Positions 9,344 to 19,500 of a stretch of 64,000 bases of DNA are shown in pieces (positions within the stretch are counted from its first letter, which is position 1; the number at the start of each line of letters is the position of its first letter). The notes under the pieces were generated by a model that did not search any database, was not told the DNA's origin, and saw only the letters and a list, made by a program, of their open reading frames with translations. A program made the position numbers and the translations under genes. The DNA lies in NCBI GenBank assembly GCA_018222805.1, contig JAAEZQ010000007.1:1-64000 (forward strand), written 5' to 3'. Source of the stretch: Vibrionaceae bacterium. GTDB lineage: Bacteria > Pseudomonadota > Gammaproteobacteria > Enterobacterales > Vibrionaceae.

Positions 9344-9406
9344 TGTTTATACCTACTTGTTTGATCTCTACTATAACAACGCTAGAGAGATGTTAATTTC
9401 TACGCG

Positions 9407-9436
9407 TTTACCTTTCATCTATTGAACTACTATAAT
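9407..9436 (+). promoter_or_regulatory. Predicted sigma-70 promoter of norM
   Basis: A perfect -10 TATAAT (9431-9436) lies 18 bp from a partial -35 TTTACC (9407-9412). It implies an untranslated leader of about 185 nt before the norM GTG at 9628. Confidence 0.5.
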
Positions 9437-9627
9437 CCGTTTTCAAGTTAATATGCAGTTATAGGTATGGCATATAAAGATACAATTGTTTATCATTTGC
9501 GCGGAGACTCTCTGAGACATTTTTCCACCTTATTATGGTTAAGATCAACCACTAGGTCAGTCCATCACATCTTTTGTTCTCGAGCTCTCTCATTCTTTCA
9601 ATCTCTCTTTCCGCCTTGGAGTATTTC

Positions 9628-10998
9628 GTGCACCACTATAAAGAAGAAGCGTCGAGTCTTATTAAGTTGGCTACCCCTGTATTGATCGCTTCAGTCGCTC
9701 AAACTGGCATGGGTTTTGTTGATACTGTAATGGCTGGTGGCGTTAGTGCTACTGATATGGCAGCCGTGTCTGTTGCTTCAAGTATTTGGCTTCCATCGAT
9801 TTTGTTTGGCATTGGCTTGTTAATGGCGTTGGTGCCAGTGGTAGCACAGCTTAACGGTTCTGGTCGTCGAGTAAAAATACCGTTTGAGATCCAGCAAGGC
9901 ATTGCCATGGCTTTACTGCTCAGTATCCCTATTATTTTAGTGCTATTGCAAACTCAACTGATTCTTGAATTCATGGACATAGAGGCGCTAATGGCTGAAA
10001 AAACCATTGGCTATATTCATGCGGTAATTTTAGCAGTTCCGGCTTTTCTGCTGTTTCAGGCTTTACGAAGTTTTACCGATGGTATGTCGTTGACTAAACC
10101 AGCCATGGTTATTGGTTTTATTGGTTTATTATTGAACATTCCATTGAACTGGATTTTCGTTTACGGAAAGTTTGGTGCGCCAGAACTTGGCGGCGTTGGC
10201 TGTGGTGTCGCAACAACTATCGTGTACTGGATTATGTTTGCGCTCCTTTTATTCTATGTGGTTACGTCTGAGCGATTAAAGAGCATCAATATCTTTGCTG
10301 AACTCCATCCACCGCAACTAAAAGCGCAAATTCGTTTGTTTAAGCTCGGGTTCCCTGTTGCTGCAGCACTATTTTTTGAGGTGACGCTGTTTGCGGTCGT
10401 TGCACTTTTGGTATCCCCATTAGGTCCGATTATTGTGGCGGCCCACCAAGTAGCAATTAACTTTTCAACTCTTGTTTTCATGTTGCCAATGAGCATTGGT
10501 GCTGCCGTTAGCATTCGAGTCGGGCATAAACTGGGCGAAGAAAGTGTTGCAGGTGCACGAGTGGCATCACGAGTTGGAATTATGGTTGGTACCGCAATGA
10601 CCATCGTGACGGCGTTTCTAACTGTGGTATTTCGTGAGTTTGTCGCTGAGCTGTATACCAGCAACCAAGAAGTTATCAAACTGGCAATGCAACTATTGCT
10701 GCTCGCAGCTGTTTATCAGTTTACTGATTCCATCCAGGTTATCGCGGCAGGTGCGTTGCGTGGATATAAAGATATGCGTGCTATTTTTAATCGTACCTTC
10801 GTCGCTTATTGGGTTTTCGGCTTACCAATGGGGTACATTCTTGGGCGTACCAATTGGATCGTTGAGCCAATGGGAGCGCAAGGCTTCTGGATCGGTTTTA
10901 TCATAGGTCTATCGTCTGCTGCTCTTTTATTGGGCATCAGACTGCGCTGGATGCACCACCAGAAACCAGAAGTTCAGTTGAACTTTTCGGTCCAGTAA
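9628..10998 (+). CDS. norM: MATE multidrug efflux pump NorM
   Basis: Inner-membrane Na+-coupled exporter. Characterised Vibrio NorM pumps extrude fluoroquinolones, ethidium and other cations. Start is taken as GTG 9628, with TTGGAG 6 nt upstream, giving 456 residues beginning HHYKEEASSLIKLATPVLIASVAQTG, the length of V. parahaemolyticus NorM. An in-frame ATG at 9574 would add 18 residues with no family match. Twelve hydrophobic segments in two six-helix repeats are apparent. The first helix carries the conserved motif around GMGFVDTVMAGG with the membrane Asp thought to bind the cation. Divergent from ribE; followed by a terminator. Confidence 0.94.
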   Translation: MHHYKEEASSLIKLATPVLIASVAQTGMGFVDTVMAGGVSATDMAAVSVASSIWLPSILFGIGLLMALVPVVAQLNGSGRRVKIPFEIQQGIAMALLLSIPIILVLLQTQLILEFMDIEALMAEKTIGYIHAVILAVPAFLLFQALRSFTDGMSLTKPAMVIGFIGLLLNIPLNWIFVYGKFGAPELGGVGCGVATTIVYWIMFALLLFYVVTSERLKSINIFAELHPPQLKAQIRLFKLGFPVAAALFFEVTLFAVVALLVSPLGPIIVAAHQVAINFSTLVFMLPMSIGAAVSIRVGHKLGEESVAGARVASRVGIMVGTAMTIVTAFLTVVFREFVAELYTSNQEVIKLAMQLLLLAAVYQFTDSIQVIAAGALRGYKDMRAIFNRTFVAYWVFGLPMGYILGRTNWIVEPMGAQGFWIGFIIGLSSAALLLGIRLRWMHHQKPEVQLNFSVQ

Positions 10999-11018
10999 CT
11001 AAATTCATTTGGATACCT

Positions 11019-11043
11019 AAGCCAGCAATCGCTGGCTTTTTTG
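11019..11043 (+). terminator. Intrinsic terminator of norM
   Basis: An 8-bp stem AAGCCAGC/GCTGGCTT (11019-11026, 11031-11038) closes a 4-nt loop and is followed by TTTT, 20 bp past the norM stop. Confidence 0.85.
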
Positions 11044-11109
11044 ATCGTATAGAACCTCAGACAGGTATACTTATAAACTAAACACCGCAAGTGTTCAGAA
11101 AGGAGCAAT

Positions 11110-12117
11110 GTGCGTCTAACACTATTATTAACAATCATACTGCTTACTGGTTGTAATGACTTGTTCAACCCTGAGCAAGCGCTGCTGGAGAAATACCACC
11201 AACGCTTGGCGAATGTAATGGATGTTTCAAGAGCAGAGATAGAGCCCTTACCTGCCATCACGATGCCTCCTCGACGGGATTTATTCCACCCATTACCTAG
11301 GCTTACGCTCGGTCTTCTTGAAAGTTATCAACTTCGTCAGTGCGGTCTTTTTAATTTATTGGCCGATAAAAACTCACAATTGGGTAAAGTGCAGGATGCC
11401 TTTCACGATTTAGATTATCAGACGTCGTTACTCCGAACGTTAAACTCGTGTCTATCTGACTTTTCAATTAGTGATGATGAGAGAGCAAAACTAGAGCAAT
11501 TGTACGATCAGAAATGGAGTCATCTTCACACTCACCTGGATAACTTGTTATTAGCGAGTGATGCGATGCAAAAGCAGCTAACAGCTGCTGATTGGCTACC
11601 TATCGACTACAAAAACCAGATTACGCGTGTTAGTGATGCCTTTGGTATTCTAAGAGACGTTTATGAAACGCCGTATAAGGTGATATCTCGACTACCTGAT
11701 GGCAGTATGGTGCAATACCAAGAAGAGTTAGAGAAATCCCGTCTAATGGGTAGGCTATACTACTCTATCGTAAACGCGTCCCGTTGGCTGAATGAAACTA
11801 CCCTATTACTCGAAACAAACCAGAGTAAGATCATCTGCGGCAAGAATCGCGATATCACTCAGTTTCGTTACTTGAACAATGTGTTTCAAGCCATTTATGT
11901 AAAAGAAGTACAACCGTATCTGGCCTATTTAGACAGTACATATCAACGCCTGAATAGCGGGGTTATATTGGTCGAAAAAAGGTTGGCTTTTCATGGTGAG
12001 ATATATGGGCTGAATGATGCTCATAGCACATTCAGGAAAAAGACCCTGGAGCATGTGAAGTTCTGGCAGGGTCTCTTCAAGCGCTGTGGTGTGTCTGTGG
12101 GCAAAAGCAGTAATTAA
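11110..12117 (+). CDS. DUF3080 family lipoprotein
   Basis: 335-residue predicted lipoprotein: MRLTLLLTIILLTGC is a short signal peptide with lipobox LTG-C at Cys15. The rest is a mostly helical DUF3080-type domain, with conserved-looking PPRRDLFHPLPRLTLGLLESYQLRQCGLFNLLADKNSQLGKVQ. Start is GTG with AGGAG 4 nt upstream; an out-of-frame ATG overlaps it. Function unknown; periplasmic, membrane-anchored. Confidence 0.85.
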   Translation: MRLTLLLTIILLTGCNDLFNPEQALLEKYHQRLANVMDVSRAEIEPLPAITMPPRRDLFHPLPRLTLGLLESYQLRQCGLFNLLADKNSQLGKVQDAFHDLDYQTSLLRTLNSCLSDFSISDDERAKLEQLYDQKWSHLHTHLDNLLLASDAMQKQLTAADWLPIDYKNQITRVSDAFGILRDVYETPYKVISRLPDGSMVQYQEELEKSRLMGRLYYSIVNASRWLNETTLLLETNQSKIICGKNRDITQFRYLNNVFQAIYVKEVQPYLAYLDSTYQRLNSGVILVEKRLAFHGEIYGLNDAHSTFRKKTLEHVKFWQGLFKRCGVSVGKSSN

Positions 12118-12129
12118 AGTTAATCAAAT

Positions 12130-12972
12130 CTACTCCTTAAAACGCTCACGCAAAAATCGGGCAAACTTGGGCTTTCCAGTATGAGTTAATCCGTTATACC
12201 TGAACGTGATGGTGGAGCCGAGTTGTGGTGGATTTCGACGCAACTCATCTGTAAATCCACTACCAATATAAAACTCTGTGCCATCAGGCATACGAACCAG
12301 TAAAGCGCCCATCATTCCTAATAACCTTCCAGTTCCTGGCTTGTGGCCGATCACCTGAGCTTCCGAATCTGCATAACGTTTTAGCTTGAGTAAATCGCTG
12401 CCACGCCCTGCCTGGTAACGGCTTGACACCTTACGCAACATGACACCTTCTCCATCCGACAGTGATATTTTGTCCAGTTGATTAAACAGGTGTGCTTCAT
12501 CTTGAATGGTCATGTGCTCAACGTACCTGATGTGAGGCTCATCCAATTCAAACACTAAGTTCTGGATATTGTAATAACGCTTTCGGTAATCGCCCGCAGA
12601 GTAAGGCATATCGAACAGCATAAAATCAATTTTTTGCCACGCGCTATCCACAGGACTTTGATCAAGAACCGTTTGCTGTACCAGATGAAAATTACCCCGC
12701 CCCGCCCAGAGTTCACCATCCAAAGGATACTCTGGTAATGATTCAGTAAACCAATCCGGAGCGTAAATTCGGTTTCCATTACGAGTCACAAGGTGTTGCC
12801 CAGTCCAGTATGCGCGGATACCATCGAGCTTTTCACTGTACCAATACTCGGACACATCAATCCCTTCTTGATAAGTTTCAGCAAGAGAGACTAGGGGCGT
12901 GAAAGGCGAATCTGCTTGAGCTTGTGTGGATGCTATAACGGCGAGTGCGATCAATGTTATTTTAAGGGTCAT
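12130..12972 (-). CDS. Secreted ATP-dependent DNA ligase (Lig E type)
   Basis: Minimal ATP-dependent DNA ligase sealing nicks through a lysyl-AMP intermediate. Start at ATG 12972 gives a 20-residue Sec-type signal peptide MTLKITLIALAVIASTQAQA ending in an AxA site, so the enzyme probably acts in the periplasm. Motif I is KLDG (48-51, catalytic Lys48), followed by R53; later motifs DGELW (III), DGEGVMLR (IV) and LLKLK (V) are all present, and a small OB-fold domain follows. No zinc finger or BRCT, so it is distinct from the replicative NAD+-dependent LigA. A longer GTG start at 12999 would bury the signal. Converges with the DUF3080 gene. Confidence 0.92.
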   Translation of the reverse strand: MTLKITLIALAVIASTQAQADSPFTPLVSLAETYQEGIDVSEYWYSEKLDGIRAYWTGQHLVTRNGNRIYAPDWFTESLPEYPLDGELWAGRGNFHLVQQTVLDQSPVDSAWQKIDFMLFDMPYSAGDYRKRYYNIQNLVFELDEPHIRYVEHMTIQDEAHLFNQLDKISLSDGEGVMLRKVSSRYQAGRGSDLLKLKRYADSEAQVIGHKPGTGRLLGMMGALLVRMPDGTEFYIGSGFTDELRRNPPQLGSTITFRYNGLTHTGKPKFARFLRERFKE

Positions 12973-13147
12973 AAGAAGAAACCTTGTACAAAAAAACACT
13001 GATATTGAAACGTAACTTCCCTCGATAACCTATTTGTCAGTAGTTATTCTTCGACTCACAACAATTAATACAAGTTAATATATTGCAACTTTAGAGATGG
13101 ATTTAGACGGACATTGAATACACCGTGAGCGATAATTCTCAAAGTGT

Positions 13148-13537
13148 TTAATCCTGCCACTGGTGACGCATCTTCTCAACGGTCGCTAATGGCACATTGT
13201 GAACGCTCTCATAGTTGCCTTCACAAACTCTTATTTCAACCTCAATCCCCTTCTTTTTGCAGAAATCTAGGTAGCGTTCCATTTCCCAAAGACGAACAAA
13301 AGTATTGCTCACAATAACTGTTTTACCTTGGTTTAACCATTTTCGAGTTTGTCGGAAGCACCATTCATGAGCTTGAGGAAGTTGTTGTGGATTGAAATGG
13401 TATTCTCCACTCTTTGTCTCAAAGTACATGTCTGCTTCAAAATGTTTCGCATCGAGATCATACACTAACTGTTTAGCGAGTGTTGTTTTGCCAGAGCCGG
13501 GAAGACCGCGAATAAGAATGAGCTTAGTGATAGACAT
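13148..13537 (-). CDS. P-loop ATPase / small kinase (AAA_33 type)
   Basis: 129-residue P-loop protein with Walker A GLPGSGKTT (11-19), an Asp in FEADMYF, and a VIVSNTF strand (Walker-B-like region) followed by WEMERYLDFC. This is the pattern of small polynucleotide-kinase-like AAA_33 proteins (N4BP2-like). Phosphate acceptor unknown. I start at the ATG giving MSITKLILIRG; a TTG start 10 codons upstream is possible. No operon partner. Confidence 0.75.
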   Translation of the reverse strand: MSITKLILIRGLPGSGKTTLAKQLVYDLDAKHFEADMYFETKSGEYHFNPQQLPQAHEWCFRQTRKWLNQGKTVIVSNTFVRLWEMERYLDFCKKKGIEVEIRVCEGNYESVHNVPLATVEKMRHQWQD

Positions 13538-13663
13538 GATTAAAAATTTGAAATGGGAAACGCTCAAACTCTAAAGGAATTTAAAAAAAAGAAAAGAATA
13601 AAAAACCTAAGCTAGAGATAATCTAAGACTTGCTGATTTACTTACACCGAGTGCAGGTTAAGT

Positions 13664-13696
13664 AAAAATGCCGAGCGCATAACGCTCGGCATTTTT
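13664..13696. terminator. Strong bidirectional intrinsic terminator
   Basis: A 14-bp perfect stem (13664-13677 with 13683-13696) closes a 5-nt loop, with A-run and T-run at the ends. It ends the BCCT gene, whose stop is 20 bp away on the minus strand. Confidence 0.92.
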
Positions 13697-13715
13697 ATTA
13701 TTGTTTTAAGCCAGG

Positions 13716-15299
13716 CTATTTGTACGCAGATAGCTCTGTTCTTAAACCTTTAACCAGACTGACACACATCACCAGTAGAACTAATGTAAACGGCAAGCCA
13801 GTTGCAACAACACCTGACTGCAACGCCTGCAAGGCTTCTTTACCACCGACCCAAAGCATAACCGCCGCGATAGAACCTTCAATACACGCCCAGAAAATTC
13901 GCTGAGGTACTGGCGCATCAATTTTACCACCGGCTGTAATGCTATCGATCACCAGAGAACCTGAGTCCGATGACGTAACAAAGAACACCAAGATCAGTCC
14001 AATAGACAGAACCGAAATCACCGAGCTATACGGCAATTGGTCATAAACATGGAATAGAGTCAGAGAAATATCGGTCAGGCCATTCGTACCCAGTTCACCC
14101 ACTTTGTTTACTACCTGATCAAGTGCAATGCCACCAAAGATCGCCATCCAGATAAGTGTAACAACAGTCGGAATGATGATAACCGCAAAAATAAACTCTC
14201 GTACTGTACGACCTTTAGATACTCGTGCGATGAACATACCAACAAATGGTGACCATGAAACCCACCATGCCCAGTAGAATACAGTCCAACCTTGCATCCA
14301 AGTTTCATCTTCTCGACCGTGTGGATTACTCAGAGGAATGATGTACTCGATATAAGCTTTTGTCGTATCAAAAATTGACGTAAAGGCGGTGTCGAAACTG
14401 ATGAAGGTAATGAAAATCAGTAGTGCAAAAGCGACCACCATGTTGACATTACTTAGCACCTTAACACCACCATCGATACCACGAACGACCGAAAGTACCG
14501 CAATGAATGTCACAAAGGCGATCACGATCATTTGCGTACCGATGCCACCTTCAAGACCAAATACATGGTTGATACCACTCGTCGCTTGCTGAGCACCGAG
14601 ACCCAGCGACGTTGCCAGACCAAACAGTGTCGAGAGTACTGCTAGGATGTCGATAACATGCCCTAACCAACCCCATGCACGGTCACCAAAAATGGGGTAA
14701 AAAGCAGAACGCAGTGACAGTGGTAAACCCTTGTTAAAGGCAAAGAAAGCAAGCGCAAGTGCGACAAGTGCGTAGATACCCCAACCATGAATACCCCAGT
14801 GAAACATAGTCGCAGCCATCGCCAAGGACTTCGCCTCTTCAGAGTATGGCTCCGCGTTTAACGGCATTCCCCACCAATCAGTGAAGTACGCTGTAGGCTC
14901 TGCAACACTCCAGAACAGAAGACCAATACCCATACCTGCAGCAAACAGCATGGATAACCAAGACACTCTTGAATGATCTGGTGTTGCGTCCTTACCACCT
15001 AGACGAATCTTACCCAGAGGAGACAACAGTAAAACAACGGCAAATAATACGAAGAAGTTTGCTGACCACATGAAAAACGCATCAAATTGTTCGATGATTC
15101 CATTTTTGACACCGTTTAAAGCGTCACGAGCGGTATTTGGGTCAACTAAAAGAAGTGAAATAAGACATAAAACGATAAGACCGGCACTGATTCCGAATAC
15201 AGGGTTGTGAACGTCAAACCCCCACTTTTGTACGTTATCCTGTCCTACCTGATAATCTGTGGTCTCGATACTATATTTTTTAAATGAAGCTTTTTCCAT
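13716..15299 (-). CDS. BCCT-family glycine betaine/choline-type transporter
   Basis: 527-residue Na+- or H+-coupled importer of quaternary ammonium compatible solutes in the inner membrane. Twelve membrane segments follow a ~30-residue cytoplasmic N-terminus. Family signatures are MGIGLLFWSVAEP (123-135), MFHWGIHGWG, GTSLGLGAQQ-like ATSLGLGAQQ, and the substrate helix FYWAWWVSWSPFVGMFIARVSKGRT with its Trp box. Exact substrate (betaine, choline, ectoine, proline) cannot be read from the sequence. No neighbouring choline-oxidation genes, so osmolyte uptake is most likely. Compare the second, carnitine-linked BCCT at 32.9 kb. Confidence 0.92.
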   Translation of the reverse strand: MEKASFKKYSIETTDYQVGQDNVQKWGFDVHNPVFGISAGLIVLCLISLLLVDPNTARDALNGVKNGIIEQFDAFFMWSANFFVLFAVVLLLSPLGKIRLGGKDATPDHSRVSWLSMLFAAGMGIGLLFWSVAEPTAYFTDWWGMPLNAEPYSEEAKSLAMAATMFHWGIHGWGIYALVALALAFFAFNKGLPLSLRSAFYPIFGDRAWGWLGHVIDILAVLSTLFGLATSLGLGAQQATSGINHVFGLEGGIGTQMIVIAFVTFIAVLSVVRGIDGGVKVLSNVNMVVAFALLIFITFISFDTAFTSIFDTTKAYIEYIIPLSNPHGREDETWMQGWTVFYWAWWVSWSPFVGMFIARVSKGRTVREFIFAVIIIPTVVTLIWMAIFGGIALDQVVNKVGELGTNGLTDISLTLFHVYDQLPYSSVISVLSIGLILVFFVTSSDSGSLVIDSITAGGKIDAPVPQRIFWACIEGSIAAVMLWVGGKEALQALQSGVVATGLPFTLVLLVMCVSLVKGLRTELSAYK

Positions 15300-15646
15300 A
15301 AATACAAATTTAACGTTAATTTGAAACGCTCCTCAACTGAGAAGAACTCCAATACCGCCCTCCAATAATTTGAACTCTAAAGTTTTTAATCGCGAAATAT
15401 ATTAACATTAGTCACAAAAATATGCAAAAGTGATACTTTTATTGCATTTTAAAGCCAAACTATTTTCATCAACACTGAGTTTGACAGAAATAAAAACTAC
15501 GATGTCTAATGATTATCTCTTGCTTTGTTAACCATCCCTCTCATATCGTAGGTAGACGCGATACAAAAAAGGGGCTCTTCCTAATGGGATGTCACCACTC
15601 AATTGTTAACACAAAGCTAGAAAATGAGTTTGCTTGGGAGAGATTT
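15300..15646. other. Intergenic region upstream of the BCCT transporter
   Basis: 347 bp, AT-rich near the BCCT gene, presumably holding its promoter. I see no gene, terminator or clear repeat in it. A T-run on the minus strand around 15568-15573 follows no convincing stem. Confidence 0.5.
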
Positions 15647-15808
15647 TTATAAGCAATGGAAAGTAACGTTTCCGGTAAATCTGCTAACTGAATCGCTCTC
15701 GCCATCGATATCAGATTGACCGACTTGCCCGCCAGCATAAAGCCATGAATCAGCGAGCGCAGACGTTGAGCACAACGCCAAAGCCAATAACGAGAGTTTT
15801 GTTTTCAT
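15647..15808 (-). pseudogene. Internally deleted small outer-membrane barrel paralogue
   Basis: 53 codons from ATG 15808: signal peptide MKTKLSLLALALCSTSALA, then DSWLYAGGQVGQSD, closely matching the mature N-terminus of the neighbour at 15933 (DSWIYGGASVGQSD). After about 12 more residues the frame jumps to FTGNVTFHCL, which resembles that neighbour's last beta strand (FSVNASLHFL). The middle ~105 residues are missing in frame. It could not form a barrel, and the usual C-terminal Phe pattern is changed to Cys-Leu. Either a decayed duplicate or, less likely, a retained secreted peptide. Confidence 0.65.
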
Positions 15809-15882
15809 AGTTATATCATCCTTTGTATTTCTGTGTGATATCACTTCCGACTGAAAGCCCTCTTAAACTAAAGATCAGAAAC

Positions 15883-15910
15883 AAAAACACCGGCATTAGC
15901 CGGTGTTTTT
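15883..15910 (-). terminator. Intrinsic terminator of the barrel gene
   Basis: A 12-bp stem (15883-15894 with 15899-15910), loop ATTA, with A/T runs on both sides, 23 bp past the stop of the barrel gene. Symmetric, so usable in both directions. Confidence 0.85.
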
Positions 15911-15932
15911 TCGTTATCGATAGGTTCGAAAA

Positions 15933-16415
15933 TTATAGGAAATGCAATGAAGCATTCACAGAGAACGTACCGATATCATCTTTATCAGCCGTGTAATTCA
16001 TGTAACTTGCACCAACAGACAGTGGACCAAAGATGAAGTATTCAGCACCAACACCGTACATGAGATCGAAGTCGTCATCGTTGCTACCGCCTTTCACTTC
16101 CTTATCCCACTGGTGGATACCGCCTTTTGCGTAAATGTGCAGAGGACCAAAATCGATGCTCGGCTTTAGAGCTGCGTAGTAAGAGGTAAGTTTTGTATCT
16201 TGACCATCAACATTAAATTCACCGTGTTGAGTCACACCAGCTTCAATACCGATAATTGGAAGAATGCCTGTACCTACGTGTACTGAGTAAGACGTATCCG
16301 TCTCGCCTTTATAGTCAGATTGACCTACTGATGCGCCACCGTAGATCCAAGAGTCTGCCATTGCCGCAGAAGATGCACCAAGTAGTGCCACTGCTAATAG
16401 AGTTTTTTTCATCAT
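15933..16415 (-). CDS. Small outer-membrane beta-barrel protein
   Basis: 160-residue secreted protein: signal peptide MMKKTLLAVALLGASSAAMA, then alternating-strand sequence in the style of eight-stranded OmpA/OmpX-like barrels, ending in FSVNASLHFL with an aromatic near the C-terminus as BAM substrates require. The second Met (16412) has AAAGG at better spacing than the first. Beside it is a deleted paralogue (15647-15808). Function unknown; often a porin-like or adhesion-related surface protein in this size class. Confidence 0.8.
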   Translation of the reverse strand: MMKKTLLAVALLGASSAAMADSWIYGGASVGQSDYKGETDTSYSVHVGTGILPIIGIEAGVTQHGEFNVDGQDTKLTSYYAALKPSIDFGPLHIYAKGGIHQWDKEVKGGSNDDDFDLMYGVGAEYFIFGPLSVGASYMNYTADKDDIGTFSVNASLHFL

Positions 16416-16475
16416 TTACCTTTTACTCTTTTTATTCCTACATCTTCTAGATAAGACGCAGGCACTGCGAATACG

Positions 16476-16499
16476 AGGGAGGCAACGTATTGCCTCCCT
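16476..16499. repeat. Perfect 10-bp inverted repeat without U-tract
   Basis: AGGGAGGCAA (16476-16485) and TTGCCTCCCT (16490-16499) flank the loop CGTA. No T-run follows on either strand, so it is not a standard intrinsic terminator. It lies about 100 bp past the hrpA stop and 60 bp before the barrel gene; it could be an mRNA 3' stabiliser, a Rho-linked site or an operator. Confidence 0.5.
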
Positions 16500-16595
16500 A
16501 GAACTAAAAACAACGCTTTGAGAAATCATAGCAATTACCGTACCAGTAACCGCCCGAACGTTGATATAAATAACTTTCACGATTGTATGTTGCGG

Positions 16596-19500
16596 CTAGC
16601 AAGCATCAATCGCGTTTTTGACTCGTTTATCAGAAACGGGGTACGGAGTGCCTAATTGTTGAGCAAAATAACTCACTCTCAGCTCTTCCAGCATCCAACG
16701 CACTTCTTTTACGTTTTCTGGAATGGCCATGCCTTTTGGAATCTTGTTCAGTAACTCTTTGTAGTCGTTCGTTACTGATTCGATTTTCAACATGTGCAGG
16801 CGATCTTTATTTGGATCGATCGGCAACTTCTCCATGCGGCGCTCAATTGCTCGCATGTAACGCAGAATATCCGGTAGACGTTTCCAACCACACTCTGTTG
16901 CAAAGCCTTTAAAGATCAACCCTTCGACTTGCGCTTTAATGTCAGACAGGGCAAACGCCATGGTAAAGTCGATCTTACCTTTCAACTTCTTATTGATGTT
17001 AAAGGCAGTCGTCAAAATGGTTTCTACTTGCTTAGCAATTTCCACCACGGTATCACCAAGCTCGGCACGAACGTGTTCTTTCAATGCTTCAAACTTCTCA
17101 GGTTCCCAAACTAATCCACCCTGCTCTTCGATAAGCTTATCGACACCACAGGCGATACAGTCATCAATCAGGTCCAAAACTTTGCCGTAAGGGTTAAAGT
17201 ACAAACCTAGTTTCGATTTGTTTGGTAAGTTGGCATGCAAGTATTTAATAGGCGACGGCACGTTCAACAGAATCAAACGACGCTGACCTGCACGCATCGC
17301 CGAGATTTGCTCGTATTCTGTTTCGTACAGTTTGATTTCAACGCTATCTTTAGTATCGACTAGGGCTGGGTACGCTTTAACGTCATAACCACCACGTTTT
17401 TGTTGATACACTTTTGGCAGTTCACCAAAGCTCCACGTGTGAAGACCTTGTTGCTCAATGTCATCGTCAGCGACTTTTGAAAGCGTCTCCTGAACTTTCT
17501 CTTTCAGGCTTTCTTTCAGCTCATGAAGGTCTTTGTTTTCCTTCAGCTTACGATTTCGATGATCAACGGCGCGGAACGTGACTTTTAAGTGATCTGGCAC
17601 CTGCTCCAGGTTCCAGTCTTCACGCAGAACTTCTACACCCGTCATACGGCGCAACTCTTTCTCAAGCGAATCAAGTAGAGGCGCTTCCGTTGGCGTAGCA
17701 CGAGCCAAGAATGCGTCTGCGTAGTTCGGTGCAGGCACAAAATTTTTACGAATGGTTTTCGGCAACGACTTAATCAGGCTGACAACCAGTTCATGGCGTA
17801 GACCTGGGATCTGCCAGTCAAAGCCAGCTTGTTCCACTTGGTTAAGAATTGGCAGCGGCAAATGAACCGTTACACCGTCACTATCATCGCCAGGTTCAAA
17901 CTGATAACTAAGCTTGAGTTTTAAACCATTTTGGTGCCAGAAGTTCGGGTAATCCAAATCAGTAACGTGGCTGGCATCGCCTCTGAACAACATCTCTTTT
18001 TCAAAGTTGAGCTGTTCAGCGTTTTCTTTAGAGGCTTTTTTCCACCACGAATCAAAGTGTTTACCAGAAACAACTTCAGTACCGACGCGTTGGTCATAGA
18101 AATCAAACAGTTCATCGTCATCGACCAAAATGTCACGGCGACGAGATTTATGTTCTAGCTCTTCGACTTCTTGCAAGAGTTTACGGTTTTGCTTGAAGAA
18201 CGCGTGTTTGGTTTCCCACTCACCTTCAACCAAAGCACTACGAATGAAGATTTCACGACTGACCGATGCATCAATGTTGCCGTAATTCACCAGACGTTTA
18301 GGGACGATTGGCACTCCGTACAACATGACTTTTTCGTAAGCCATAACGGCAGCACGTTTCTTCGACCAGTGAGGTTCACTGTAGCTGCGTTTGATCAAGT
18401 GCTTGGCTAATGGTTCAATCCATTCAGGCTGAATTTTCGCAATAATTCGACCCCAAAGTTTTGAGGTTTCCACCAATTCCGCTGACATGATCCATTTCGG
18501 CTGCTTCTTAAATAAGCCCGAGGCTGGGAAGATATGGAAACGGGCATTACGTGCACCTTGATACTCATTCTTCTCCTGATCTTTCATACCGATGTGCGAT
18601 AGCAAGCCAACCAGAATTGCGCTATGTACACCATGGTATGAAGCAGGTTCGCCGTTAAGCTTAAATTCCATTTCACGCATGGATTGGTGAATTTGGAAGT
18701 AGACGTCTTGCCACTCGCGAACACGCAAGTAGTTCAAGTAATCTTGCTTACACTGTTTACGGAATTGGTTGCCCGTCAGCGCTTTTTGCTGCTTCTGTAT
18801 GTAATCCCACACGTTTACAAACGTCAGGAAATCTGACTCTTCATGGAAGAAGCGACGGTGCTTGTCATCTGAAGATTGCTGTTTGTCCGATGGGCGTTCA
18901 CGCGGGTCTTGGATCGACAAAGCAGCCGCAATAACCATCACCTCTTTTAGCGCGCCATACTTTGGCGCTTCCAATACCATACGCGCAAGGCGTGGGTCGA
19001 TTGGTAGGCGTGCCAGTTGACGACCTGTTGGTGTAAGGCGTTTTTTCGGATCTTTCGCATCTGAGTTAATCGCGCCCAACTCTTCTAACAGGCGCACACC
19101 ATCTTGAATGTTGCGTTTGTCTGGCGCTTCAACAAATGGGAACGCTTGAATGTCGCCCAAGCCAAGTGCCGTCATTTGCAGGATTACCGACGCTAGGTTG
19201 GTACGCAGAATTTCTGGATCGGTAAACTCTGGACGTGATTCAAAATCTTCCTCTGAGTAGAGGCGAATACAGATACCCTCTTCGACACGACCACAACGAC
19301 CTTTACGCTGGTTCGCACTTGCCTGAGAAACAGGCTCAATTGGAAGACGCTGTACTTTGGTTCGGTAACTGTATCGACTGATACGCGCCGTACCTGGGTC
19401 AATCACGTATTTGATGCCCGGAACGGTTAACGAAGTTTCCGCTACGTTGGTTGCCAATACAATGCGGCGCCCTGCGTGTGGTTGGAAGATCTTGTTCTGC

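Noticed and set aside
9344..9627. FMN riboswitch upstream of ribE
   Set aside because: I looked for the conserved RFN element sequences in the ribE/norM gap and did not find them on either strand.
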